Source: Caulobacteraceae bacterium (GTDB taxonomy: Bacteria; Pseudomonadota; Alphaproteobacteria; Caulobacterales; Caulobacteraceae). Taken from it: 43,382 nt of DNA. The translations under genes were made by a program, and so were the position numbers. Where the stretch lies: contig CANJLK010000029.1 in the NCBI GenBank assembly GCA_947475465.1, forward strand, positions 1-43,382. Direction: 5' to 3'. A model generated the notes under the pieces. That model was not told the origin of the DNA. It ran no database searches and saw only the letters and a list, made by a program, of their open reading frames with translations. Positions within the stretch are counted from its first letter, which is position 1. Every line of letters begins with the position of its first letter. Positions 23,767 to 32,923 of the stretch are shown in pieces.

Positions 23767-24234
23767 CTAGCGGTCGTCGTCGCCCTCTTCCGGCAGGCCC
23801 TCGATCTCGGAATCGTCGAAGTCGTCCTCGTCTTCCTCTTCCAGGAACGGCACGTCGGCGTCGTCCTCGACCTCTTCCTCGTCGGTGAACTCGCCCAGGT
23901 CCTCGGAGACCGGCGGCGCCTCGGCGGCGTCGTCGTCGCCGGCGATCGGCGGGTCGTCGACCACCGCGTCCAGTTCCGGCGTGACCACCTCTTCCTCTTC
24001 CTCTTCCTCCTCGGCCTCGGCGTCGCCCAGGACCTGATCCTCGCGCTCGTCGTCGGCGGTCTCTTCAGGCTCAGGCACAACCGCGCGGGCGCGGACGCGG
24101 CGGTTGCGCACCGCTTCGTCCGGATCGAATTCGGTGTCGCACTTGGGGCAGTGGGCCGGGCGTTTGCTCAGGTCGTAGAATTTCGCCTGGCAGTTGGGGC
24201 AGATTTGCTTGGAGCCCAGTTCGGGATTGGCCAA
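23767..24234 (-). CDS. TIGR02300 family zinc-ribbon protein with acidic tail
   Basis: A 155-residue alphaproteobacterial protein of unknown function. A small zinc ribbon at the N-terminus has cysteines C12, C15, C29 and C32 (CPNCQAKFYDLSKRPAHCPKC would be the whole segment). Residues 60-155 are extremely acidic, with an eight-glutamate run and DEDDFDDSE, and are likely disordered. I use a TTG start at 24234, because the family begins (Met/Leu)-ANPELGSKQ and AAGGATC lies upstream; an ATG at 24285 is also open. It is divergent from aroA, its usual neighbour. Confidence 0.88.
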   Translation of the reverse strand: MANPELGSKQICPNCQAKFYDLSKRPAHCPKCDTEFDPDEAVRNRRVRARAVVPEPEETADDEREDQVLGDAEAEEEEEEEEVVTPELDAVVDDPPIAGDDDAAEAPPVSEDLGEFTDEEEVEDDADVPFLEEEDEDDFDDSEIEGLPEEGDDDR

Positions 24235-24354
24235 AGGCGACGATCCTTGTTCGCGGCGATTTTCGGAAGCGGGCTCCCTTGCCACGCACCGGACCCACTG
24301 TCAAAAGCAAACCCCCTTTAGACACGGCCATCCCGCGAGGCGCGAGGCTCCACC

Positions 24355-25680
24355 ATGACGCCAGTTTCGATGACCGCCCGGCGCACCGGCGGCCTCAACG
24401 GCGTGGTCCGCGCGCCGGGCGACAAGTCGATCTCCCACCGCGCCCTGATCCTGGGCGGCCTGGCCCACGGCCTGACCGAGGTCGAGGGCCTCCTGGAAGG
24501 CGAGGACGTCAAGCGCTCCGCCGCCGCCATGACCGCCTTTGGGGCCAAGGTCGAGCGGCTGGGCGAGGGCCACTGGCGGGTCGAGGGGAACGGCGGGTTT
24601 TCCGAGCCGGCCGATGTCATCGACTGCGGCAACGCCGGCACGGGCGCCCGGCTGATCATGGGGGCGACCGCCGGCTTCGAGCTTTCCGCCACCTTCACCG
24701 GCGACAGCTCGCTGCGCGGCCGGCCGATGAACCGGGTGCTGAGGCCGCTTGGCGAAATGGGCGCGCGCTGGATCTGCCGCGAGGGCGGGCGCCTGCCGCT
24801 GACCCTGCAGGGCGGGGGCCTCAAGCACATCAGCTACCGCCTGCCGCAGGCCTCGGCCCAGGTGAAGTCGGCGATCCTGCTGGCCGGCCTGCATGCCGAA
24901 GGGGGCGTGGAGGTCATCGAGCCGGAGGCCACCCGCGACCATACCGAGCGCATGCTGCGCGGCTGCGGCGTCGAGGTGGAGGTGATCGAGGAGGGCGCGG
25001 GCCGGCGCATCCGCATCGCCGGCGGCCAGAGCCTCAAAGGCCTGCGCGTGCGGGTGCCGGGCGATCCCTCGTCCGCCGCCTTCCCGCTGGTCGCCGCCCT
25101 GATCACCCCGGGCTCACAGGTGACGGTGGAAGGCGTGCTGCTCAATCCCCTGCGCATCGGCCTTTTGGACACCCTGGGCGAGATGGGCGCGGACCTGTCG
25201 GTGACCAATCTGCGCGAGGAGGGCGGCGAGGCGGTGGCCGACATCACCGCGCGCTACTCCCAGCTGGTGGGCGTCGAGGTGCCGCCCGAGCGGGCGCCCT
25301 CGATGATCGACGAATATCCCATCCTGGCGGTGGCCGCGGCCTTCGCCCAGGGCCAGACGGTGATGCGCGGCATCGGCGAACTTAGGGTCAAGGAGAGCGA
25401 CCGCATCGCGCTGATGGCCCAGGGCCTGGCCGCCTGCGGCGTGGGCGTCGAGGAGGAGCCTGAGGGCCTGATCGTCAACGGCTCGGTGCGCGCCAACCAC
25501 GGGGTGCGGGGCGCCGCCCGGGTCACCACCCACGGCGACCACCGGATCGCCATGTCGCACCTGATCCTGGGGCTCGCCTCCGAAGAGCCGGTCAGCGTCG
25601 ACGAGCCGGGCATGATCGCCACCAGCTTCCCGGGTTTCTTCGACCTGATGGCCAGCCTCGGCGCCGACATCGCCTCGTGA
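24355..25680 (+). CDS. aroA: 3-phosphoshikimate 1-carboxyvinyltransferase (EPSP synthase)
   Basis: Shikimate-pathway enzyme that joins phosphoenolpyruvate to shikimate 3-phosphate. The 441-residue product starts the homologous region at [20 protein letters not shown], with the active lysine K24. It carries NAGTGARL, the substrate-binding segment [10 protein letters not shown] and the catalytic block [16 protein letters not shown], and later the conserved [10 protein letters not shown]. AroA, cmk and rpsA are consecutive; the stop overlaps the cmk start as GTGA. Confidence 0.97.
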   Translation: MTPVSMTARRTGGLNGVVRAPGDKSISHRALILGGLAHGLTEVEGLLEGEDVKRSAAAMTAFGAKVERLGEGHWRVEGNGGFSEPADVIDCGNAGTGARLIMGATAGFELSATFTGDSSLRGRPMNRVLRPLGEMGARWICREGGRLPLTLQGGGLKHISYRLPQASAQVKSAILLAGLHAEGGVEVIEPEATRDHTERMLRGCGVEVEVIEEGAGRRIRIAGGQSLKGLRVRVPGDPSSAAFPLVAALITPGSQVTVEGVLLNPLRIGLLDTLGEMGADLSVTNLREEGGEAVADITARYSQLVGVEVPPERAPSMIDEYPILAVAAAFAQGQTVMRGIGELRVKESDRIALMAQGLAACGVGVEEEPEGLIVNGSVRANHGVRGAARVTTHGDHRIAMSHLILGLASEEPVSVDEPGMIATSFPGFFDLMASLGADIAS

Positions 25681-26342
25681 GCGGCGCTGCGACCCGCCCC
25701 GCCTTCGTGATCGCCGTCGACGGCCCGGCCGCGTCGGGCAAGGGGACGCTGGCGGCGGCGCTGGGCCGGGCCTACGCCCTGCCGGTGCTCGACACCGGCC
25801 TGCTCTACCGCGCCGTCGGCGTGCTGACGGCCCGGGCCGGCGCCGACCTTGACGACGCGGCCGCCGCCCGCGCCGCCGCCGCCGCCCTCACCGCCGACCT
25901 GCTGGGCGATCCGGCGCTGCGCACCCGCGCCGCCGGCGAGGCGGCCAGCCGGGTGGCCGTGCATCCGGGCGTCCGCGCCGCCCTGCTGGACTACCAGCGC
26001 GCCTTCGCCCGCCAGGAGGGCGGCGCGGTGCTGGACGGGCGCGACATCGGCACGGTGATCTGCCCCGACGCGCCGGCCAAGCTCTACGTCACCGCCTCGC
26101 CGCAGGTGCGCGCCGAGCGGCGGCGGCTGCAGCTGGCGGCGCGGGGCGAGGTCGTCGCGATCGCCGAGGTGCTGGCCGACATCGCCCGCCGCGACGACCG
26201 CGATGGCGGCCGGGCCGCCGCCCCCATGGGCCCCGCTCCCGACGCCGTCTTGCTGGACACCACCGATATGTCTATAGAGCAGGCCACCGATGCGGCCCGC
26301 CGTATCGTCGAGGCGGCGCGCGCACGCTGGGAAGCCCGCTAG
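25677..26342 (+). CDS. cmk: Cytidylate kinase
   Basis: Phosphorylates CMP and dCMP for nucleotide pools. The GTG start at 25677 overlaps the aroA stop. The P-loop [11 protein letters not shown] is at residues 14-24, the CMP-binding region [18 protein letters not shown] follows, and [21 protein letters not shown] is a family block. The 221-residue length is normal. Alanine-rich stretches ([13 protein letters not shown]) reflect high GC. Confidence 0.95.
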   Translation: MSGAATRPAFVIAVDGPAASGKGTLAAALGRAYALPVLDTGLLYRAVGVLTARAGADLDDAAAARAAAAALTADLLGDPALRTRAAGEAASRVAVHPGVRAALLDYQRAFARQEGGAVLDGRDIGTVICPDAPAKLYVTASPQVRAERRRLQLAARGEVVAIAEVLADIARRDDRDGGRAAAPMGPAPDAVLLDTTDMSIEQATDAARRIVEAARARWEAR

Positions 26343-26521
26343 GGTCTCCCGCCGGAGCAATCCCATCGCGCCTTTCCCTCGCACGGCTGCGGGCAGACTA
26401 GAGACAAGCGTGGGGTATGCCCCGCGTCTTCGGTTCAACCCTTAACCCGACGTGGGGACTTCTCCGTCCGACGCCTTTGCGGCGCGCGGCCCTCCCGTCA
26501 TTCGATACGAGAAAGACTTTT

Positions 26522-28228
26522 ATGGCTGACGATATGAGCATGTCGCCCACCCGCGACGACTTCTCCGCCCTGCTCGACGAGTCCCTGGGCGGCCGCGACT
26601 TCATGGAAGGCCAGGTGGTCAAGGGCCTGGTCGTCGCGATCGAAAAGGACATCGCGATCATCGACGTGGGCCTCAAGACCGAGGGCCGCGTCTCGCTGAA
26701 GGAATTCGGCGACGAAGAAGGCAAGGACCCGATCAAGGTCGGCGACACCGTCGAAGTGTTCCTGGAACGCGTCGAAAACGCCATGGGCGAAGCCGTTCTC
26801 TCGCGCGACAAGGCTCGCCGCGAGGAAGCCTGGACCCGCCTGGAAGCGGTCTATGAGCGCAACGAGCCGGTGATGGGCTCCATCGTCGGCCGCGTGAAGG
26901 GCGGCTTCACCGTCGACCTCGGCGGCGCCTCGGCCTTCCTGCCCGGCAGCCAGGTCGACATCCGCCCCGTCCGCGACGTCGGCCCCCTGATGGGCAAAGA
27001 ACAGCCGTTCGCGATTCTGAAAATGGACCGTCCGCGTGGCAATATTGTTGTCAGTCGCCGGGCCATTCTTGAAGAAGCGCGCGCTGAACAACGCACCGAA
27101 CTGGTCTCTCAACTTCTGGAAGGCGAAGTCCGCGAGGGCGTGGTCAAGAATATTACTGACTACGGCGCCTTCGTCGACCTGGGCGGCATCGACGGTCTGC
27201 TTCACGTGACTGACATGAGCTGGAAGCGTGTCAACCATCCGAGCCAGGTCCTGGCCGTCGGCGACACGGTCAAGGTGCAGATCGTCAAGATCAACCCCGA
27301 CACCCAACGCATTTCGCTGGGCATGAAGCAACTGCAGTCCGACCCCTGGGACGGCGTGGAGGCCAAGTATCCGGTGGGCGCGAAGTTCACCGGCCGCATC
27401 ACCAACATCACCGACTACGGCGCCTTCGTGGAGCTGGAAGCCGGCGTCGAGGGTCTGGTGCACGTCTCCGAGATGAGCTGGACCAAGAAGAACGCCCATC
27501 CCGGCAAGATCGTTTCCACCAGCCAGGAAGTCGATGTGGTGGTGCTGGACGTCGATCCGTCCAAGCGCCGGGTGTCGCTGGGCCTGAAGCAGGCGATGGC
27601 CAACCCCTGGGAGGCCTTCATCGAGGCCCATCCGGTGGGCTCCACCGTCGAGGGCGAGGTCAAGAACGCCACCGAGTTCGGCCTGTTCATCGGCCTGGAG
27701 AACGAAATCGACGGCATGGTGCACCTGTCCGACCTCGACTGGGCGACCCCCGGCGAGGAGGCGATGGCGCGTTACAACAAGGGCGACATCATCAAGGCCC
27801 GCGTGCTGGACGTGGACGTGGAGAAGGAGCGCATCTCCCTGGGCGTCAAGCAGCTGGCGGGTGATCCGCTGGCGGCCGACACCTTCCGCAAGGGTCAGAC
27901 GGTCACCGTCACGGTCACCGAGGTGACCACCGGCGGCATCGAGGTCCGGTTCGGCGAGGACGACGCACCGATGAGCGCCTTCATCCGCAAGTCCGACCTG
28001 TCGCGCGACCGGGCCGATCAGCGCACGGAACGGTTCGCCGTCGGCGACCGGGTCGACGCCCTTGTCACCAACGTCGACAAGGCGTCCCGCCGGGTCACAG
28101 TGTCGATCAAGGCTCTGGAAATGGGCGAGGAAAAGAAGGCCATCGAGCAGTTCGGATCATCTGATTCGGGCGCCTCGCTGGGCGACATCCTCGGCGCCGC
28201 ACTGCGTGAGAAGGCTTCCAAGGAGTAG
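26522..28228 (+). CDS. rpsA: 30S ribosomal protein S1
   Basis: Binds mRNA and lets the 30S subunit load leaders. The ATG at 26522 gives 568 residues. Six S1 (OB-fold) repeats run through the protein. The third and fourth are the best kept and have near-identical openings (VVKNITDYGAFVDLGGIDGL and ITNITDYGAFVELEAGVEGL). The typical LGMKQLQSDPW and LGLKQAMANPWEAF linkers are present. The frame is open further upstream to 26417, but that is leader sequence. Position after cmk is the rule in alphaproteobacteria. Confidence 0.97.
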   Translation: MADDMSMSPTRDDFSALLDESLGGRDFMEGQVVKGLVVAIEKDIAIIDVGLKTEGRVSLKEFGDEEGKDPIKVGDTVEVFLERVENAMGEAVLSRDKARREEAWTRLEAVYERNEPVMGSIVGRVKGGFTVDLGGASAFLPGSQVDIRPVRDVGPLMGKEQPFAILKMDRPRGNIVVSRRAILEEARAEQRTELVSQLLEGEVREGVVKNITDYGAFVDLGGIDGLLHVTDMSWKRVNHPSQVLAVGDTVKVQIVKINPDTQRISLGMKQLQSDPWDGVEAKYPVGAKFTGRITNITDYGAFVELEAGVEGLVHVSEMSWTKKNAHPGKIVSTSQEVDVVVLDVDPSKRRVSLGLKQAMANPWEAFIEAHPVGSTVEGEVKNATEFGLFIGLENEIDGMVHLSDLDWATPGEEAMARYNKGDIIKARVLDVDVEKERISLGVKQLAGDPLAADTFRKGQTVTVTVTEVTTGGIEVRFGEDDAPMSAFIRKSDLSRDRADQRTERFAVGDRVDALVTNVDKASRRVTVSIKALEMGEEKKAIEQFGSSDSGASLGDILGAALREKASKE

Positions 28229-28250
28229 CCCCCCGCGCCCAAACGTCGCA

Positions 28251-28283
28251 AAGCCCCGCCGGAACCCGCCGGCGGGGCTTTTT
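28251..28283 (+). terminator. Intrinsic terminator after rpsA
   Basis: A perfect 12-bp stem AAGCCCCGCCGG/CCGGCGGGGCTT with a six-base loop is followed by TTT. It lies 22 bases after the rpsA stop and should separate rpsA from ihfB. Confidence 0.88.
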
Positions 28284-28298
28284 CATTTGGCGTAACGC

Positions 28299-28312
28299 GT
28301 GATCTGGATCAA
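28299..28312. promoter_or_regulatory. Near-consensus FNR/FixK box upstream of ihfB
   Basis: GTGATCTGGATCAA differs from TTGAT-N4-ATCAA only at the first base. It lies 73 bp upstream of the ihfB ATG and just past the rpsA terminator. Weaker than the two perfect boxes in this window. Confidence 0.35.
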
Positions 28313-28384
28313 CTTGCCCCGATGGCGTCTTGAACAAATGGCGCTCTTCGCACATGGTCGCGCCGCTCAGTCAAGAAGGCCAGC

Positions 28385-28669
28385 ATGATCAAATCAGAAC
28401 TCATCGCCCGCCTCGCGGAGGAAAATCCGCACCTAACCCAGCGCGATGTGGAGCGCGTGGTCGGGGTCGTCCTGGAACGCATGATCCAGGCGCTCGAACA
28501 TGGCGGCCGCGTAGAATTGCGTGGCTTCGGCGCCCTTTCGGTGCGTTCGCGCGACGCCAGGGCCGGCCGCAATCCTCGCACCGGCGCGCCGGTGTCCGTG
28601 CGCGCCAAGCACGTGCCGTTCTTCAAGAGCGGCAAGGAACTACGCGAGCGCCTGAACGCCGACGAATAA
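28385..28669 (+). CDS. ihfB: Integration host factor subunit beta
   Basis: DNA-bending nucleoid protein of 94 residues that partners IhfA and bends DNA at sigma-54 promoters and other sites. It begins [20 protein letters not shown] and shows the HU/IHF core [20 protein letters not shown] and the [20 protein letters not shown] arm; IHF-beta identity follows from the position after rpsA and the VELRGFG block. The presence of rpoN in the window fits an IHF role in its regulon. Confidence 0.93.
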   Translation: MIKSELIARLAEENPHLTQRDVERVVGVVLERMIQALEHGGRVELRGFGALSVRSRDARAGRNPRTGAPVSVRAKHVPFFKSGKELRERLNADE

Positions 28670-28696
28670 AATCGGAAAAACAGGGGAAGGAAGCCC

Positions 28697-29095
28697 ATGG
28701 GCATCGCGTCTGAGTTCAAGGAATTTATCGCCAAGGGCAACGTCTTGGATCTCGCCGTTGGCGTGATCATCGGCGGGGCGTTCGGCTCAATCGTTTCAAG
28801 TCTGGTGGACAATGTGGTCATGCCGCCGATCGGACTGCTGCTTTCGGGCGTTGACTTCTCCAAGCTGCAGTATGTGCTGAAGCCGGACGATGCGGCCACG
28901 GCGGCGAACGAACTGGTGGCGATCCAGTACGGCATGTTCATCAACGCTGTGATCAAGTTCCTGATCGTGGCCTGGGTGGTGTTCCTGATCGTCAAGGCGG
29001 TGAATACGTTGCGGCGCCCGGTGGAAGCGCCGGCGGCCGGACCCACGCCGGACCAGGCTCTGCTCACCGAAATCCGCGACCTCCTGAAGAAGTAG
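28697..29095 (+). CDS. mscL: Large-conductance mechanosensitive channel MscL
   Basis: Pentameric inner membrane channel that opens on hypo-osmotic shock. The 132-residue product has the family start EFKEFIAKGNVLDLAVGVII. TM1 is at about 15-45 (GGAFGSIVSSLVDNVVMPPI), there is a periplasmic loop, TM2 is at about 75-100 (FINAVIKFLIVAWVVFLIVK), and a C-terminal helical bundle TPDQALLTEIRDLLKK ends the protein. GGGAAGGAA precedes the ATG. It lies between ihfB and trpF, where lapA (DUF1049) often stands in relatives. Confidence 0.95.
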   Translation: MGIASEFKEFIAKGNVLDLAVGVIIGGAFGSIVSSLVDNVVMPPIGLLLSGVDFSKLQYVLKPDDAATAANELVAIQYGMFINAVIKFLIVAWVVFLIVKAVNTLRRPVEAPAAGPTPDQALLTEIRDLLKK

Positions 29096-29178
29096 TCGCG
29101 ATCGAAAAAAGGGGGCGTTCCTTCCAGGCCGGAGGTGCGCCCCTTGCGTAAAGCGCCCGCGCATCCTTTATCGCGCCC

Positions 29179-29829
29179 ATGTCCATGCCCCGCCTGAGCG
29201 CCAAGATCTGCGGACTCTCCACGCCAGAGGCCGTTCAGGCCGCGCTGATAGGAAAGGCCGCCTACCTGGGCTTCAATTTCTTTGCGAAGAGCCCCCGATA
29301 CGTCTCCGCTGAGGCTGCGGATCGTCTGGCCCGGCCAGCCCGCGGCAAGTCCAGGGTGGTGGCGGTGGTCGTCGACCCGGACGACGCACTGGTCGAAGAG
29401 ATCGCCCGGATCCTCAAGCCCGACCTGATCCAGTTGCACGGCAAGGAGACGCCCGCACGCGCCCACGCCGTCGCCGCACGGACAGGCGCCGACATCATCA
29501 AGGTAATTGCGGTGTCGGAGGCGGCCGACCTCGCGCCGGCCCGCGAATTCGACAACGCCGCGCACCAATTGATGTTCGACACCAAGCCGCCGAAGGACGC
29601 TGTCCTGCCCGGCGGCAACGGCGCACGCTTTGACTGGACCCTGTTGTCGGGTCGTCGGTTCCAAAGGCCCTGGTTTGTCGCCGGCGGGCTGGATCCCTGG
29701 AACGTGGCGGAGGCGGCGGCGCTATCCGGGGCCCCGCTGGTGGACGTTTCCTCTGGCGTCGAGCGCGGTCCCGGCCTAAAGGACCCCGCCTTGATCGCAG
29801 CGTTTCTTGACGCCGTACGCCGCGTCTGA
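29179..29829 (+). CDS. trpF: Phosphoribosylanthranilate isomerase
   Basis: Amadori-rearrangement step of tryptophan synthesis. The 216-residue product has the catalytic cysteine C11 in AKICGLSTPEA, the catalytic aspartate D134 in LMFDTKPPKD and the phosphate-binding segments FVAGGLDPWNVAEA and VDVSSGVERGPGLKD. An ATG six bases downstream could also be the start. It opens the trpF-trpB-trpA run and lacks linked trpC/D/E. Confidence 0.95.
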   Translation: MSMPRLSAKICGLSTPEAVQAALIGKAAYLGFNFFAKSPRYVSAEAADRLARPARGKSRVVAVVVDPDDALVEEIARILKPDLIQLHGKETPARAHAVAARTGADIIKVIAVSEAADLAPAREFDNAAHQLMFDTKPPKDAVLPGGNGARFDWTLLSGRRFQRPWFVAGGLDPWNVAEAAALSGAPLVDVSSGVERGPGLKDPALIAAFLDAVRRV

Positions 29830-29856
29830 CGCCAGAGCCGCCAGCAGAGCCCTTCG

Positions 29857-31077
29857 TTGAACGTCCCCGCAAAGCCCAACGACTATTCGGCCTATCCGAC
29901 CCCAGAGGGCCGCTTCGGCGACTTCGGCGGCCGCTATGTGCCCGAGACGCTGATGCCGCTGGTGCTGGAGCTGGACGCCGCCTACGCCGCGGCCAAGGCC
30001 GATCCGTCGTTCCAGGCCGAACTGGATGGGTTTCTCAGCCACTATGTGGGTCGGCCATCGCCGCTATATTTCGCCGAACGGCTCACCGAATATTTCGGCG
30101 CTGCGAAGATCTATCTGAAGCGTGAGGAGCTCAACCACACCGGCTCTCACAAGATCAACAACTGCATGGGCCAGATCCTGCTGGCGCGGCGGATGGGCAA
30201 GACCCGCATCATCGCGGAAACCGGCGCGGGCCAGCACGGCGTCGCCACCGCCACGGTCTGCGCCCGCTTCGGCCTGCCTTGCGTGGTCTACATGGGCGCG
30301 GTGGACGTGGAGCGGCAGAAGCCGAACGTGTTCCGCATGAACCTTCTGGGCGCCGAGGTGGTTCCGGTGACCTCCGGCTCGGCGACGCTCAAGGACGCAA
30401 TGAACGAGGCTCTGCGTGACTGGGTCACCAACGTCCACGACACCTATTATCTGATCGGCACCGCAGCGGGCATGCACCCATATCCGATGATGGTGCGTGA
30501 CCTTCAGGCTGTGATCGGCCGAGAAGTTCGCGAACAGGTGATGGCCGCCGAAGGCCGCTTGCCCGATGCGATCATGGCCTGCGTCGGCGGCGGCTCCAAC
30601 GCCATCGGCGTCTTCCATCCGTTCCTGAACGACGAAGGCGTGCGGCTGATCGGCGTGGAGGCGGCGGGTGATGGCCTGGAGACCGGTCGCCACGCCGCCG
30701 CGATCAACGGCGGGCGGCCCGGCGTTCTGCACGGCAACATGACCTACCTCCTGCAGAACGACGACGGACAGATCACCGAGGCGCATTCGATTTCCGCGGG
30801 CCTCGACTATCCTGGCATCGGGCCGGAGCATTCCTGGCTGCACGACGTGGGCCGGGCCGAATACCTCTCCGCGACGGACACAGAATCCCTGGACGCCTTC
30901 AAGCTGTTTGCGGAACTGGAAGGCATATTGCCCGCGATCGAGTCTGCTCACGCCATCGCGCGCCTGGGCGAGGTCGCACGGCAGGTGGGCAAGGGCGGTG
31001 TGCTGGTGCTGAACCTTTCCGGCCGGGGCGACAAGGACGTGGCGACTGTGGCGGCCCACCTGGGGCGGACGATTTGA
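29857..31077 (+). CDS. trpB: Tryptophan synthase beta subunit
   Basis: PLP enzyme that joins indole and serine. The TTG start at 29857 fits the family N-terminus [20 protein letters not shown]. The PLP lysine is K99 in [10 protein letters not shown]. The phosphate loop [10 protein letters not shown] and the catalytic region [15 protein letters not shown] are present. The length of 406 residues is normal. The stop overlaps the trpA start, so translation is coupled. Confidence 0.97.
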   Translation: MNVPAKPNDYSAYPTPEGRFGDFGGRYVPETLMPLVLELDAAYAAAKADPSFQAELDGFLSHYVGRPSPLYFAERLTEYFGAAKIYLKREELNHTGSHKINNCMGQILLARRMGKTRIIAETGAGQHGVATATVCARFGLPCVVYMGAVDVERQKPNVFRMNLLGAEVVPVTSGSATLKDAMNEALRDWVTNVHDTYYLIGTAAGMHPYPMMVRDLQAVIGREVREQVMAAEGRLPDAIMACVGGGSNAIGVFHPFLNDEGVRLIGVEAAGDGLETGRHAAAINGGRPGVLHGNMTYLLQNDDGQITEAHSISAGLDYPGIGPEHSWLHDVGRAEYLSATDTESLDAFKLFAELEGILPAIESAHAIARLGEVARQVGKGGVLVLNLSGRGDKDVATVAAHLGRTI

Positions 31078-31904
31078 CCACCGCCCGCATCGACGCCCGT
31101 TTCGCGGCCCTGAAGGCCGAAGGCCGCGCGGCCTTCGTGGCCTATGTGATGGCCGGCGATCCAGATCGCGAGACCGCGCTGAAGATCCTGAAGGGGCTTC
31201 CGGCGGCGGGCGCCGATCTGATCGAACTGGGATTTCCCTTCTCCGACCCCATGGCGGAGGGACCGCCGATCCAGCGGGCCGCGCAGCGGGCGCTGGCCGC
31301 CGGCATGACGACGCGGGGGACATTGGATCTGGTCCGCGCCTTCCGCGAGAGCGACCAAGCCACGCCAATCATCCTTATGGGCTACACCAACCCGTTGTTC
31401 GTCTGGGGTTATGAGGCCTTTGCGCGCGATGCGGCGGCGGCCGGTGTTGATGGTCTGATCGTCGTCGACACGCCCCCTGAGGAGGCCGCCCCGCTCGCTG
31501 CGGCGCTGGACGTCAACGGGCTCTCGTTGATCCGGCTGGCGACTCCGACCTCCGACGATCGGCGGCTGGCGACCATCGTCCGGGGCACGACAGGCTTCGT
31601 TTATTATGTGGCGGTGACCGGGGTGACCGGGGTCAAGGAGGCGGTTGCGGACGATGTGGCGCCGGCGGTGGCGCGGGTGCGCAAGGCGTCCGGTCTGCCG
31701 GTGGCGGTGGGATTCGGCATCCGCACGCCGGAGCGGGCCGCGGCTATCGCCCGGGTAGCCGACGCAGCGGTGGTGGGCTCGGCGCTGGTGGATGAAATTG
31801 TCGCGGCGAAAGTCGTGAACGAAGACGTTACCGCTCGCGTGCTTTCCAAAGTCGAATCATTGGCTAAGGCTGTGCGTTCGGCGCGGCTCGGCCGGGCGGT
31901 CTGA
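31074..31904 (+). CDS. trpA: Tryptophan synthase alpha subunit
   Basis: Cleaves indole-3-glycerol phosphate and channels indole to TrpB. The TTG start at 31074 lies inside the trpB stop (TTGA). Catalytic residues are E51 and D58 in [16 protein letters not shown], and the phosphate-binding loop [16 protein letters not shown] comes near the end. The product is 276 residues. It is followed after 5 bp by accD. Confidence 0.96.
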   Translation: MTTARIDARFAALKAEGRAAFVAYVMAGDPDRETALKILKGLPAAGADLIELGFPFSDPMAEGPPIQRAAQRALAAGMTTRGTLDLVRAFRESDQATPIILMGYTNPLFVWGYEAFARDAAAAGVDGLIVVDTPPEEAAPLAAALDVNGLSLIRLATPTSDDRRLATIVRGTTGFVYYVAVTGVTGVKEAVADDVAPAVARVRKASGLPVAVGFGIRTPERAAAIARVADAAVVGSALVDEIVAAKVVNEDVTARVLSKVESLAKAVRSARLGRAV

Positions 31905-31909
31905 GAATC

Positions 31910-32827
31910 ATGGCGATAGCAGAAGATCGAAACCCGAAACCTCCGCGCGGCGCACCGCGCGAGCGGCGCGGCTGGCTGGCGCGCATTGCCCCCGGTGTTC
32001 GCAACGCCTTCTCCAAGCGCGAGTCGCCGGAGAACCTGTGGGTGAAATGCCCCGACACCGGGGAAATGATCTACCGGCCCGACCTGGAGGCGGCCCTGTG
32101 GGTGACCCCTTCGGGCAGCCACATGCGGATCGGCGTGCAGCAGCGGCTGAAATACACCTTCGACGAAGGCCGCTTTGAGCGAATTGCCTCGCCGGTGGTG
32201 GCGGATGATCCGCTGAAATTCCCAGATGAGAAGCCCTATGCCGATCGGCTCAAGGCGGCGCGCAAGGCCACCGGCGAACAGGATTCCATGGCCATCGCCG
32301 TGGGGGACATCTGCGGCCAGAAAACCGTCGTCATCGTGCAGGACTTCGCCTTCATGGGGGGCTCCCTGGGCATGGCCGCCGGGGAGTGCTTCATCAAGGC
32401 GGCGCTGGAGGCGGTGAAGCGCGATCTGCCGCTGGTGATCTTCACCGCGTCTGGCGGCGCGCGCATGCAGGAAGGCACGCTGTCCCTGATGCAGATGGCG
32501 CGCACCACCGTGGCCCTGAACGAAGTCCGGGCGGCGGGCCTGCCCTATGTCGTAGTGCTCACCGATCCTACCAGCGGCGGGGTGGCGGCGTCCTACGGCA
32601 TGCTGGGGGATGTGCACATCGCCGAACCCAACGCCATGGTGGCCTTCGCCGGACGCCGGGTGATCGAACAGACCATCCGTGAGACCTTGCCCGCCGGGTT
32701 CCAGCGCGCCGAGTTCCTGGTGGAGCGCGGGATGATCGACACGGTGGTCGCCCGTAAGGACATTCCCGCGGTGCTGGGATCGATACTTTCCATCCTGATG
32801 GCCGGCCGTTCGCGCAAGGCGGCGTGA
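31910..32827 (+). CDS. accD: Acetyl-CoA carboxylase carboxyltransferase subunit beta
   Basis: Makes malonyl-CoA with AccA, the first committed step of fatty-acid synthesis. The 305-residue product has the carboxyltransferase core (ASGGARMQEGTLSLMQMART and LTDPTSGGVAASYGMLGD). The N-terminal segment LWVKCPDTGEMIYRPDLEAA keeps only one cysteine where the Escherichia coli protein has a four-cysteine zinc ribbon; this loss is usual in alphaproteobacteria. It is co-oriented and close to trpA, as in relatives. Confidence 0.96.
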   Translation: MAIAEDRNPKPPRGAPRERRGWLARIAPGVRNAFSKRESPENLWVKCPDTGEMIYRPDLEAALWVTPSGSHMRIGVQQRLKYTFDEGRFERIASPVVADDPLKFPDEKPYADRLKAARKATGEQDSMAIAVGDICGQKTVVIVQDFAFMGGSLGMAAGECFIKAALEAVKRDLPLVIFTASGGARMQEGTLSLMQMARTTVALNEVRAAGLPYVVVLTDPTSGGVAASYGMLGDVHIAEPNAMVAFAGRRVIEQTIRETLPAGFQRAEFLVERGMIDTVVARKDIPAVLGSILSILMAGRSRKAA

Positions 32828-32892
32828 ATCACCGAATTCGGCAAGTCATCCTCCACCGCTTCGTGGTCACTCTCCCATTGTGGGGGAGGAAT

Positions 32893-32915
32893 TGGGTCCC
32901 GAAGGGAATGAGCGG
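32893..32915. repeat. Diverged REP-like fragment before folC
   Basis: TGGGTCCCGAAGGGAATGAG followed by CGG keeps the ends of the REP-like right arm (TGGGTCCC and ATGAGCGG) with a shortened middle. A small hairpin (CTCCCATTGTGGGGGAG) precedes it. It sits immediately upstream of the folC start. Confidence 0.4.
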
Positions 32916-32923
32916 GTCTCGCC

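Noticed and set aside
28309..29664. 451-codon minus-strand frame across ihfB, mscL and trpF
   Set aside because: It covers three well-supported genes on the other strand and shows no domain pattern.
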